The notes beneath the pieces were generated by a model, which did not search any database, was not told the origin of the DNA, and saw only the letters and a list, made by a program, of their open reading frames with translations. From Coleophoma eucalyptorum (taxonomy: Eukaryota > Ascomycota > Leotiomycetes > Helotiales > Dermateaceae): a stretch of 64,000 nt of DNA. A program made the translations under genes and the position numbers. Shown piece by piece: positions 43,601 through 55,273 of this stretch. Each line of letters starts with the position of its first letter. Position 1 is the stretch's first letter. Location: assembly GCA_026120035.1 (NCBI GenBank), contig JALRME010000006.1:1364001-1428000 (forward strand), read 5' to 3'.

Positions 43601-44716
43601 AACTTACATAGTATAGTGCATAAGTTTTATATAGTTAAAATTAGGCTCTTTCAATGCCTTCTGGCATAATGCTAATTTAAATAATTGGGAATCTTTATAC
43701 TAGTGTTGAACAACCGCATAGTATCTACTTTATATAAAGCTATGTGACAGGTTGGGACTTTTGGCCTAGAGGCCTCCTAGTCCTCAGTCAGTCAACCTCT
43801 GGGTATCAGAACCTTATATAACCTTTACGTCGGTTGCCTCTCCAAAGACATCGGTAGTATACTTTACGAAGTATATATCCCCTCCAGAGAACCTCTATCT
43901 CAATCCTCTCGCTTTAGTTTATTCTTGTTGAATTTAGGGAAACAATTTGATTGTCGACTTTGATACTGACCTATAATGTTGTGATAAACTTACTTCACTT
44001 TATAATTTTTATGTAATATGTCTATGTCGGTTTTGGCTGCTAGATTCGGTAGGCTTGGTCACTGTTTTATACGACATCAACTGCTCATTCAAACTATATC
44101 TATATATACCTACTCCCTTCGAAATGCATATCTTATTTATTAATATTCGCCCACCCAAGATTGTATCCAAATTGTATCCAGCCGTAGAACATTACAGCTT
44201 TTGGTGTTTCGGTGGGACGCTGGATGCGCAAGCTTGCACGTGATAGCACACTTGAACAGCACTATACTGTAACAAGTTAGTACCTGGAGTTTCGAATACG
44301 CGTATTAATCCCTGTCACGACGAGATGAAAGCGAGCAGACATGAGCGAGCTTAAATTTGCGCGTATTCAGAAAAATCTGAGGAGGGCTATACATAAGCCG
44401 TGCTTCTATCTCCATGGCATCAGGGCAAATCTCTCGCTAATGGGGAAAGTCCCCCTGTTCCCATGGTTGACAGCTCCAACTAATACTCGTATCTTGAATC
44501 AAATGTGGAGTCAAGAACTTGCAATTGATATGGCTTAGATCAGCAATTGTCTGGACAGTTTACCTGCCTTTATTATCCTTTTAACGGTAAGCATAAGACA
44601 AGCTTTCTCTGCTCTTTCTTTGCTCAAACTATTTCAACACTATCACAACCTTTTCTTCCATATCGCTAGCTCTTTCATTTCCTAGCTACCTCTAGTCTTA
44701 CAAACTTCATATAAAT
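43601..44716. other. Intergenic region, 1.1 kb, with a possible solo LTR
   Basis: No gene seen. A segment starting TGTGACAGGTTGGGAC at 43743 with a TATATAA word near 43820 has the look of a solo LTR but lacks a matched end and target duplication. CATATAAAT directly precedes the next start codon. Confidence 0.35.
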
Positions 44717-45643
44717 ATGGCCGAACTAAAGCCTCTCAGTTCCGGCTACTACATCTGGCACTATCTTCCTTCCCAAGCAGCTTCTGCGATATTTGCAATC
44801 CTGTTCCTGGGGTCCTCGGCTGTCCTTTCTTGGAGGCTTTATCGCACAAGAGCCTGGTTCTGTATACCCATGGTCATTGGTGCTATCAGTAGGTTTCAAT
44901 CTGCTGGTAGTCAAGTTAGCACACGTACTTACTGATTATGTCCTCTAGTGGAAGTTATTGGGTTCATAGCTCGCATTGATGCCCACAATCATACCGACAA
45001 ACTTGGAGCATATATTATACAGAGCATGCTCATCCTCCTTGCCCCTATTTTATTCGCCGCCTCCGTCTATATGACCCTCGGTCGAATAATTCGAAGTGTT
45101 CCAGAGGGTGAAAGTTGCTCCATCATTCAACCAAGGCGGTTGACACGATACTTTGTGATTGGTGATGTCTTCTCGCTTGTCATTCAAGGAAATTCTACAC
45201 CGCTGAACTTCATCGCGAACGGGAAGTATGCAAAATACGGAAACTGGATCGTCATCGCTGGCTTGGTGCTTCAAGTTGTCATGTTTGGCATTTTTGGGCT
45301 CACTGCTATGATATTCCATCGTCGTTATGATAGTATAACTTCTGGTAGAAATGATGGTGCAGGCCGTCCGCTTTGGAAGCGAAATATCTATATGCTTTAT
45401 GCGGTATCAGCTCTCATCATGACTCGATCGATCTACCGAGTAATCGAGTTTGCACAAGGCCAAGACGGTTATCTTATCAGCCATGAGTGGAGTTTGTATG
45501 TTTTTGATGCAGCTTTAATGTGGCTTGTCACCGTTGTGTTCTCGATTCGATTTCCCAGCAATTTGGTAGCTTCCCCATCACAAATTTTGGCTCAAGAGGA
45601 ATTGGAGTATGTAACACTACATGAGCAGACACGTATGAAATGA
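44717..45643 (+). CDS. RTA1-like seven-transmembrane protein (second copy)
   Basis: Membrane protein of 288 residues in two exons, 44717-44888 and 44949-45643, with a 60-base intron giving IPMVIGAIMEVIGFIARID. Hallmarks of the RTA1 lipid-exporter/resistance family: Y-x-P-S-x-A-A helix 1 (YLPSQAASAIFAILFL), EVIGFIAR, SMLILLAPILFAASVYMTLG, the conserved FVIGDVFSLVIQGNS, and RSIYRVIEFAQGQDGYLISH with EWSLYVFDAALM. Intron position matches that of the copy at 20248-21095, so the two are related, though clearly diverged. It sits between the rhamnosidase and a UPC2-type C6 regulator and might export or tolerate released phenolics, which is inference. Confidence 0.94.
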
Positions 45644-45976
45644 GGAAAGGATTATTAGATGCAGAGTTTGGCTAAAGCTGCTTTGGATGAGAGGCAATGG
45701 ATCTCCCACAAATGGAAACTTTAGTCCACTAGAGATTATTGGATCTTCAATCAAAGGTCTTTTATGTTCCAAGTTATGCGATCCACATATTTTAAATGAG
45801 GAATTTTGTATGGATGGCTTAGCATATCAAATGCTGAAAACATGGTCGCATCCTCGATATCTGTTATACGGAGAAGATACTTTTAGACCCTTTTATAAAG
45901 ATGGCCCAAATGAAATTTATCAGACTATATTAATATAAGCTGGATATAGCTTGACTTGTATGCTGAATTTAGGAAA
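45644..45976. other. Convergent intergenic region
   Basis: About 0.33 kb between the RTA1-like gene and the C6 regulator. A short frame at 45687-45938 has no recognisable domain and is not called. Confidence 0.5.
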
Positions 45977-47278
45977 TCAAGAAAGGCTGCAAATCATCTC
46001 CTTCGGCCATTTCAAGAATTCAGCCCATTCAGCCCCAAGGATTTCGTCTATGTAGTCTATGAGTAATTTTGGCCAGCCTGCCAGCCACCAAGTATCTTTC
46101 CGCATATTCATCAAAACAGCATAACAGGCTAATATGAGCAGAGCAGGCGGGTTTCGCATCTTTAAGAGCTCTTCAAAGCCCGCATCGATCTCGGTTGGCC
46201 AAGCATCGACAAGTTTAACACATGTTGGATGACTTTCTTGAGACGTCTTTAACACCCGAATATAGAGGAAGACGCGATCCAGTGCAAAGAGACAGGATTC
46301 TCTATGAGCTGTACTCTCTATCCCCAATGCCATACACCGTAACATGTTGAAGGTTGGGAATTCATTATTAGTCAGCCTATTAGCCGAGTCATGATGCCAG
46401 TCGACTATTAACTCTGGTGCAAGCCAAGAGGACTTGAGATATTGCCAATGAGCAATACTCACAGCCTTAATGCCTTTGCTAAGCCTGAAACTAAGCAGTA
46501 TATTATCAATAGGGTTAGATAGTTCGACTTCGCGATGCGGATGCAAGGCATACTTTGCTAGCTCTACCGCAGTCGAAAACCCCGAGAATAAGCATATTGG
46601 AATGCTGTTTTCTTCGCGTAAGAGAGCAATGTGGGGCTGGGCCATGCGGATTGAGAGCAGGTGAAGATAGGAAGCTCTTTCGAAAAGTTCTATTCGCGAT
46701 CGATTATTGGAAAATAAATTTAGGGCCGAGATAGCTAGCATGCTATAGAGCAAGTACTCTGCTGAAAAAGCCAGACTCACAGACTTTTCAAAGACACTAG
46801 ACCGAGAAGGCTCATGTACTATAAAGGAAAAGTCGGACGAAATTGAATAGTAGTTGTGAAGCAATTCTAGATCAATAATCGACACAGGCGGATGTAATGC
46901 AGATGCTGGGCGAGATTCAGTCGTGGAAATGGGCGGGGATGTAGTATGAGCTTGAGTCGGTGCGAAGAAACTACAGGATATTTGCAGACGCCGACAATGA
47001 TCACATATTGGATGCTTTTCATTACACTAAGAGATGGTTAGTATGGTTAGTTTTAGTAGCGATTCATGGTCTGGAGCATAATAAGAAATCAAATGCTTCC
47101 TTCAAATAGGTGGTGATATCGAGGGTCATGCAGCTACTTGGCGAACATGAGATGATTGAAACACTTTTGGTGATATGCTCATTGAACGCTATCATTAATG
47201 ATCAGCGTACTTTACCTTTACATGGCGTTGCTTGCATTGTGTGCAACCCGCTCGGGACTTCCTGTGCTTGCGACGCAT
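45977..47278 (-). CDS. Short Zn2Cys6 transcription factor, UPC2/ECM22-like layout
   Basis: Regulator of 370 residues in two exons, 47278-47216 and 47026-45977, with a 189-base intron ending ACTAACCATCTCTTAG, a good branch site and acceptor. The intron sits right before the third cysteine: KSRAGCTQCKQRHVK then CNEKHPICDHCRRLQISC. The KSR-x-GC start, short length and the FSAEYLLYSMLAISALNLFS region match the fungal_trans_2/UPC2-type sterol-uptake regulator layout rather than the long fungal_trans type. It is the only regulator in the rhamnosidase-tannase region and shares a 0.87 kb divergent promoter with the first tannase-like gene. Targets are not known. Confidence 0.9.
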
Positions 47279-48145
47279 TTTGACTTTAACGGCTAGTTTC
47301 CACCACCGGCGATGTCGACCAGGTACATAGACTCTTTTCAATTTGTGTCCGGATTGGGTACGCGTATTGACATGGCCGATATAGTGCTTTGTAGGAAGAA
47401 GGAGGAAAGAGGCGTGGAAAGCTGTGAGGTTGCAAGCCAACTTTGACTCCGGAGAGATCGTAAAGGTCGAGCAGGTCCGGGCTCCACGACGGATGGGACG
47501 ATACGCGTATTTATGTCTCTGGATACGAGGACCCTTCGTATATCGTACTTTTATGAGTGCCCTTACCTATCCCAGTTTAGCTCCCGAGACTGTGAAGCAG
47601 AAATACGCGCTAGTCGCCTTGAATGCTTCCCCAATGGACCTAGTCTACCTTCGAAATCCGTCCGTATTTGAAACCAAGGCTGCCCATGACATATGCTTGC
47701 CATGATTGGTCGGATGCCTCGTGCCAGTTTGTTGTTGTTTTATTTATCACCCTGTCGTCGGCTTGCCCCAGTAATAATAACAACATGTTAATCCCGAGCT
47801 CAATCATGTCAGGCCGCTACCAATTTCTTTACTTTGCTGCACCACAGCAAGAGTTCGAGGACCTTCTAAGCGACCTTCACAGCCGAGTCTAGGTGGTGCT
47901 TCCAAACGCGTATTCATTAGCTGCGTAGTAAACGGATAATAAATGGTGTTATAACTACGAAATCAGTGCCGTCAATGACCATCGCAATTTTAAATCCACT
48001 TAGGTAAACTGTGAACGTTCTACTTCTAGTTTTTCGAATTATTATAAAAGACTTTATAATCCGTGACAAGATGATGCAGTTGTGGTTAGAGACACACAAA
48101 GCATCTCCTTCAACCCTCTTGAAATAGGAACAACGCACATTTACC
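47279..48145. other. Divergent promoter region
   Basis: About 0.87 kb between the C6 regulator (minus) and the first tannase-like esterase (plus). Short overlapping frames only. The word TACGCGTATT occurs near 47359 and ATACGCGTATT near 47503, a small repeated palindrome-like motif (ACGCGT core). Confidence 0.4.
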
Positions 48146-49827
48146 ATGAACATGGTCAACATGCAGGATCTTTCCTCCCTCTGCAAAGCCAACACTTTTT
48201 CAACCCCGGATCTTCCAAGCGCAAACTTCACCTCTATACTCGCATCCCCTGTAGAGAGCTTCTCGTATACAGTTCCCGAATACTACTATATGAACAACCC
48301 GAGAACACAGCTTGTCAACACCACGTTTTGCAACATCACCGTGACGTACACCCATCCAGGAGAGAACGATTCCCTTAAAGTTAACGCTTATTTACCGGTG
48401 TCATCACCTACGTGGAATGGCCGCTTACAAAGCGTTGGAGGTGGTGGTTGGGTAGCAGGAGGAGAGGATTTCTACTTGTCCTACGTCCAAATGCTTGGTG
48501 CGGTCGGACAGGGGTACGCTACGGTAACTACTGACGCTGGTCTCTCGACCTCTGGCGATGTGAGTCCGTGGGCATTCCTTTCTGAGGGAAATGTGAACAT
48601 GATTGGACTTCAGAACCTAGCCAGTATTAGCCTGTATGACGAGAAAATCATCGTGGACAGTCTGATGAAGAGTTTCTACGGCACCCCAGCGGAATACAGT
48701 TATTGGTCTGGATGCTCTCAGGGCGGACGCCAGGGAATGATGCTCGCCCAGCGATACCCCGATCTCTACGATGGTATCGCGGCAAGTGCTCCAGCAATCT
48801 ATTGGGGGGAGATGATTGCGGCTGAGTTTTGGCCCCAGCTTGTCATCAATGTGTACCTGAATGGCACGGAACCCCCAAGGTGCGAGTTTGAAGAGCTCAC
48901 AGCGCTTGCAATTCAATACTGCGATCCGTTAGACGGGGTCACAGACGGTATCATTTCCGATACGCAGCTGTGCAGCGAACGCTTCAATGCATACAACTAT
49001 ATTGGGACTTCGTTCAACTGCTCGGACACTGGCAAGATAACAACTATTTCCGAGGAAGGAGCTTTGTTCGCCAACATGACCTGGGCAGGCGCGAAGAAAG
49101 AGGATGGGAGCTTTTTGTGGTACGGACCTGAAATTGGCGCCCCAATGACAAGTAGTGAGGCGGTGGCAGGACGCTCTACTCTTGGTGTAGACTGGCTGTC
49201 CTTGTTTGTGTTGAAGAATTCCAGCTATAATACGAACACAACAACCCTCGAGGAATTCCAGTGGCTATTTCATCTTGGGGTTCAGGAGTACAACAGCATC
49301 ATTGGAACCAGCGACGCAGACTTGACAAAGTTTAAAGAGCTCGGCGGTAAAATCGTCTCATTCCACGGCATGGTAGGTTCACTCAGACTCCCCACACTGT
49401 GTTTGATTTTGCCTTTCTTATTTTTTTCTGCTCTTTTTATATGTTTTATTTGCCCTCCCCTTAAGAAAACTCCTTAGTAACATTCAAGTAACTTTTCGTG
49501 CAGGCCGATCAGATGTTGTACACAAAGGATTCGGAGCGATATTGGAATGCCGTGGCAAACGAAACAGGAAACGTTGAAGATTACTATCGCCTGTTCGAAG
49601 TGCCTGGTCTTTACCACTGCTATGGTGGAGTAAATGGCACTCCTTCTGGGGTTTTCGCAGCTTTGACCTCATGGGTCGAGAATGGAACCGCGCCAGAGAC
49701 AATTAGTTTCTCTTTTACAGATGCAAATAGCACTACAAACACCCGGCCATTATGCTCGTATCCGAAGAAATTACTCTACAACGGTTTTGGAAATACTGCT
49801 TTAGAAGAGAGTTACTCTTGCGAATAA
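48146..49827 (+). CDS. Tannase/feruloyl-esterase family protein, no clear signal peptide
   Basis: Serine esterase family that splits gallate or ferulate esters of plant polyphenols and wall sugars. It has 516 residues in two exons, 48146-49372 and 49504-49827. The catalytic parts are YSYWSGCSQGGRQG (the Cys-Ser nucleophile pair), HGMADQM made by the splice (Asp) and GLYHCYGG (the His-Cys pair), which together give the CS-D-HC pattern of fungal tannases and AoFaeB-type esterases. GGGGWVAGGEDF forms the oxyanion side. The lid region lies between about residues 230 and 380. Many N-x-S/T sites suggest secretion, yet the N-terminus MNMVNMQDLSSLCKANTF has no hydrophobic signal, so an upstream exon may be missing. 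Convergent with a paralogue. Confidence 0.92.
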
Positions 49828-50224
49828 GAGGGTCCTTCGTAGAGGGGAATTCGTTCCTGACGAGGACCTGGTATTAGAAATAGTACAGCCTGGCCATTTT
49901 ACGGATCTGGCGCTTCAGAAGTCTCTACCTTTTAACTAATCTTTTCAGCGAAGAATATCGGGTTAAGTCTGTTTCTATTTCTGTGTAATATAGGGGGCTT
50001 GTAAATAATCAAAATAGATGCAAACTGTTATGAGTACGGTCTATGTTGGTGTAAATACAATTATCGGCTCCTAGAAAGCAGGAAATATAAGTCCTGATTC
50101 ACTGGTTATGGATCCAGAACACAGAATCAGCTGTTGACCGGTACTGAATCATAGGAAATGTGTAATTTCTTGAATGATTCCTAAGAACCAAGGTGTCTAC
50201 TTTACTAAAAAAATAGCAGGTGTG
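49828..50224. other. Convergent intergenic region
   Basis: About 0.4 kb between the ends of the two tannase-like genes. No gene or repeat seen. Confidence 0.5.
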
Positions 50225-51914
50225 CTATACACAGGTAAATGAGGAGGCATTATTAGGATCGGTACCAGTATAGGTCAAGACCTTGGGGTACAAGCACAAG
50301 TTAACAGTCCTAGTAGCACTAGCATTGCCTACAGCTATTCCTTTCCCAGAAAGAGTCTCTGGCGCGATACCATTCTCAACCCATTCACGCAAGGAAGTAA
50401 ACGCGTAGTCCTTAGGATCAAAGCCGGCTCCACCACGACAGTGCTCAACGCCAGGAGCAAGGAAGAGACGATAGTAATCAGTGACATTAGGGTCGAGTGC
50501 TGCAACGCGTTCATAGTAGTCGATCGTGCCGTTTGTTGGAATTAGTGCATCCTGCATACCATGCCATGTAATCATCTTGCTTCCGCGCTTCTTGAAATCA
50601 GTCAAGTCTGGATTATCCGTTCCAATGACCGAGGTATATTCATCGACAGACTGCCGAAAGAGGCGGTCAAAGTCAGCATGCGATAAACTTGCCGTGTTTA
50701 CACTCCAAGAGGAATTCCTTTCGAGGAAAACTGCAAACCAGTCATTGCTAATTGGGAAAGGTGTGGTTGTGCAGTTATCAACTGTTGTGCATGTCGTTCC
50801 AAAGACGCCAGTTAAAGCGGCGTCTTGATGGTAGCCATACCAAAAGAATTCGCCTTCCTCTGATCTTGGACCTTCCCAGAAACCACCAACAAGTTCTGCC
50901 ATTTTATCTGTAATAGTTACGACACCATCAGGGTTACTACAGTTTACGGCTGTGCCGATAAGAGATGTAGGATCAAAGTCACACAGTCCAGGATACGAGA
51001 TGATATTGTCTTTAACCCCGTCTAAATCATCACATGCTGCAATAGCAGCATCTGTGAAGGCATGAAGAACACAATTAGGGGGGTGAGTGTCTGTAAGTTC
51101 CAGTCAGTAATCAGCAGTGTCCACCATCTTTAAAAACGACTGACTAACCGAGCAATTCAGCTAAGAAACTAGGATAAACCGAAGCTGGTAGAAACTTTGG
51201 CCAGTTAAAAGCAGGGCAAGAAGCCAAGATACCATCAAAATGATCAGGGAAACGCTGAGCCATCATGTGTCCTTGTCGGCCACCGGTTGAACATCCATTC
51301 CAGTATGACCAGGTAGGTTGTGTGCCAAAGTATATTTCGGTTGCTGCCTTTCCAAGCCTTGCCGCTTCATCTAGAGCTACTGAAGCAAAGTCATTGATGG
51401 CAGGCCAGTTAGTGTTTCCTTCACTCACAAGACCCCACTCTGCAGTAGTGGTGCTTGAGTTGTGGCCACCATCGGTCGACGATGATGTATAGCCGGACGC
51501 AACTGGCGATAAAATGAAGCTCTCTCCGCCTGCCACCCAGCCGCCACCTCCATTCATTACAAAGCGTGAGTTCCAGCTTTCAGAATAAAGGGGCAGCCCA
51601 ATATAAGTATTGATATTATCGTTCTGGCCAGGATGAGTGTATTGTATCGATATTTGACAGATATCTACGGTAGAGGCGGCTTCGCCGGTTGAAGACGAGA
51701 TGTTTCCAACTCTAGCACCAGTACTAGTTGAATCTCTATCAGAACTAACCAAGACATTTTGTAAGGCTGAGACATTCATCGAGAGAATCTGGATGTTGCT
51801 CAATGTGAGCGAAGTGAATGTGGTTGCATTGCAGGCCGAGGGATCCAAGGCACTGTCAGTCTTAGAGACATCGAGCATGGCCAACACGAACTGTGTTAAA
51901 GTACGAAATGCCAT
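50225..51914 (-). CDS. Tannase/feruloyl-esterase family protein (second copy)
   Basis: 543-residue paralogue in two exons, 51914-51149 and 51090-50225; the 58-base intron joins AELLDTHPPNC. Catalytic features match the first copy: WSYWNGCSTGGRQGHMMAQR (Cys-Ser), KMITWHGMQDALI (Asp) and GVEHCRGGAGF (His-Cys). The N-terminus MAFRTLTQFVLAMLDVSKTD has a weak hydrophobic stretch, possibly a poor signal peptide. A Ser/Thr-rich insert at about residues 55-80 is absent from the neighbour. The intron lies in a different place from that of the other copy and the sequences differ a lot, so this is an old duplication or two separate subfamilies, not a recent tandem copy. Confidence 0.92.
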
Positions 51915-54322
51915 CTTTTTGAGCTAAGATCTGCGAGAAAAGAATGAACACTGGCGATGTAAGATGTGGGAGAACCGGCCTTGGATAGTGGAAATGTCAT
52001 CACCTTTTTACCTGTCAAATCACAAAGGAACTAGACATCAGCAAGGATCTTTACAACAAGCCAGGGGGTGCTTATAGTGGGTTATACCAGGAATGCAAAG
52101 TACAAACTTTAAAATGTTTCTGAAAACACATTTCCCCAGAATGGAAATCATTTCGGGTGGGGAGGGAGCGCCAAGCACGGCAGATAAGCACGGCAAATAT
52201 GTCCTTCCCTTTTTAGGAACCTCGAGACCGGAAGAAGGGGGAACTCACTACTTTAGAGAAAGGACTCCTCCATCTTTCACCTCTCTCACTCATGCAACAG
52301 AAAGCTAAGTAGTGACAAGGAATCGATGCGCGATGTAATTGTATACAATGGATTTCAGCCAATTTTCATCCCATCCATGGAAGGGCAGCTAGTAGTAGTA
52401 AGCCACCAGCTGTACAAAAGAATAGAAAACCAACCCACTTACCTTCCATTTTCTTATGTTACTACGATTCATAGAAAATATAAAGGACAATAAGTTCCTA
52501 AACTTTAATATCCGCTATATTCCGGATCAGTCGAAACTCAACCCCGCTTAGCTCTGCTCGCCCCTCTTGCTATCTGATCAACGTTTTTTAAACTCCCTCT
52601 ACTGTATTCACCGGCCAAATTTTACAAGATAAATTGCGGGCATATAGTATCCAGAGGCGAGACCTAGTTCGGCATGTACTCAAGTATTCCTTATACCAAT
52701 GCCATGGTTCGCATCATTGTATTCCGCCCCACTTAGTTCCGAGTGGGACCACAACGGTCGGCCACTTCAAGGTTTGTAACCAGGACTTGCCGACATCCAG
52801 TGTGACATCTTGCCGGAATTTATTAGCTTAATTATGAGGTTAAATTAAGGTGCCCATTATGAGGTGCCTTTCCAGGGGCATAGAGATACAAAAAGAAAGT
52901 AATGCTGTAGAATTCTGCAGCCAAAGCAAGTATGTTATGACTTGTAATTACCGAATGAGGGTATTCAGATGTGGATAAGTCCCATACGCCTTATGTGCAA
53001 CACATCTACCGAGCATGGTCGTCGACTTCTTGACGCGTTATACAGTAAGTCACTTAATCAGCTACCCTTTCTTCTCACACCACACTGCCGTAAGTCATAG
53101 CGCTCCCCTAAAATACAAATTTCCAAACATACCAATGCATATACGGTAAGAGTTCTATACATTCAGAAAAGACCTATTATTTTAATCAAAATGCAGGTTT
53201 GTAGACTCAACTGAACCGAGCTGAAGGATGACGTAAAGCTCTTGGAAGGGGCATCTGCACAGCTAGGTGCTACACACGGACTTGCGTTCTGGTCCTTCCT
53301 AAGTGAGGTTGCTTCCTATTGGCGTCCTTATTATTGAGGTCGGACCCATATATACAGATTGGGATACTACGGCTTCAAAATCTACTTTTGCTATCGCTAA
53401 TATTGACCATGAGATTCTGACTGCAGCAGTGACTAGATTGTTGCAAACGATTACTAAGTCAAATACGCGCGTGCCGAGGATTAAATCATGCAAACCTTTA
53501 CCTACATTGGATTAGTGAACAATAATATATAGTTATCAGTCAGGATCGGATCCGACCGGGATCCTGTCACACTGACAACGGCTTGTATTTGTACCGCGAC
53601 CGAAGTTATTAGACCGTCTTCAACTCCATATAGTATTCCTAGACCGACCTGGCGTTCTATCTATAGTGAAAGGATTAAATTCTAAGCTTAGATAATCCCT
53701 GCTGAGTTTGGTTAGTCGTAGCACCAGGTTGAGGGTTTACAGTCAGACAGGCTGACCGGTTGACTCTTCGGTAAACGGTGAAATAGTTGTACCATGGCCG
53801 TTCTCAGCGCCACAAGCGCAACGCAGCCGTTTTGCTGGCTTACCAATACCTAATGTTTCCGAATAATGACTTCGATGCTTTAAAGTTAATTATTTAGTCT
53901 CCACGGGACAAAGTCCAGCCGAGTGAAATCAGAAACCAGATGCGGGTGATCGCGGCTACGGGGTAATACTTCTCCAGCAGCTGAATTGTAATCAGATGGT
54001 AGCCCTTGCTTCGCTCTACCAACATCTGTTCGAAAGATTATGACTATCATGGCTGTTATTCAGCTATGATTTCACTATAGTCCAACTAATCGAAATCATC
54101 AGCTGCCAAGTCTTGTCGCCATCCTGCTCAGGCGTAATCGGAAACTCTATTCTCAATAAATGTTGTGAACTCCGCCACTCCTGAGATGCCTATTATTGCA
54201 GATTATCTTTTGCATAGTATATAAAGCTGTATTTGTCTCTGGCAACTCTGTATTTGCCAACTCCAATTCATCAATTATCACCAGCGCAGTTATTCTCAGT
54301 GCCCTGCCAAATAATATCAACG
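51915..54322. other. Gene-poor stretch, 2.4 kb
   Basis: No supported gene. The left end is the second tannase promoter. A segment ending GATCCTGTCACA at 53574 reads TGTGACAGGATCCCGGTC on the minus strand, like an LTR end. The part 53571-53695 shares words with 34491-34560. A short frame at 53303-53515 has no recognised domain. Confidence 0.45.
54218..54225 (+). promoter_or_regulatory. TATA box
   Basis: TATATAAA 105 bases upstream of the reductase start codon. Confidence 0.5.
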
Positions 54323-55273
54323 ATGTCCAAAAAGTCGGTGCTGATTACTGGATGTAGTAAAGGTGGAATTGGAGACGCCCTTGCAAGAGAGTTCCATCGC
54401 AATGGCCTTCGCGTCTTTGCGACAGCTCGCAATCTTGCTAAAGTTGAGCACTTGAAGGAGCTTGGCTTAGAGGTACTACCATTGGACGTCACCGACGCTT
54501 CATCTCTTGAAGAAGCTGTCGCAACTGTGCAGACCGCTACGGGTAAAACTTTGGATATCCTCGTTAACAATTCAGGAGGAGGTATGTGACCGAAACCTGA
54601 GGTCAATCATGACTAATACTTTACAAGGATATACTCAGCCATTGATGGATACAAAAGCCTCAGAAGCCAAAAAAATGTTTGACGTTAACGTTTTCGCCCT
54701 TATTACCGTGACGCAAGCCTTCTCACCCCTTCTCATCGCCTCGAAGGGCACAATCATCAACATCGGCTCCATTGCTGGCAAAGCTCCAATCCCTTGGCAA
54801 GGTTATTACAATGCTAGCAAAGCAGCCGTCAACCTCCTCACTGACCAGCTTCGAATTGAGCTCGCCCCGTTCGGTGTCAAAGCCATCAATGTTACCACTG
54901 GTGGTATCAAAACGAAATTCTTCGAGAATATAGAGAAAGTGACACTGCCGGAGGGGTCTATTTACTCATCTGCTAAAGAATTGATCGAGCCAGTGATGAG
55001 CGGCAAGACGATTGAGAAGGATACTATGGATGTAGAAGTGTATGCCGCGGCCGTCGTCAAGAACGCGCTGAAGTCAAATCCCAAGAAGAACCACTGGATT
55101 GGATCAGTTTCTTTCCCAATTTGGTTTGTTAGTACCTTCCTATGGCATACTGCTTGGGTAAGATTGTTGAACTAATTCGTGTGATCCTTACTGATTGGAG
55201 ACAGGATATCATATTCCGAGGACCATTCAAACTTGGAGCTGTTGCGAAGGAACTTCAAGCGGCAGGGAAGTGA
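54323..55273 (+). CDS. Short-chain dehydrogenase/reductase, Ayr1-like
   Basis: NAD(P)H-dependent reductase of 285 residues in three exons: 54323-54581, 54628-55157 and 55205-55273. Classical SDR features: the cofactor motif TGCSKGGIG at residues 9-17, LPLDVT for the adenine pocket, LVNNSGGGY across the first intron (NNxG), the catalytic Ser in INIGSIAGKAP and YYNASKAA with the Tyr-x-x-x-Lys pair. TGCSxGGIG plus the hydrophobic C-terminal helix (FPIWFVSTFLWHTAW) matches the Ayr1 group, the 1-acyldihydroxyacetone-phosphate reductases of lipid droplets and ER, or related specialised-metabolism reductases. The third exon is tiny (DIIFRGPFKLGAV...). It lies about 1 kb ahead of a P450 in the same direction. 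Confidence 0.93.

Noticed and set aside
53303..53515. 70-codon plus-strand frame
   Set aside because: Short, mirrored by a minus-strand frame, in a region that looks like old repeat DNA.
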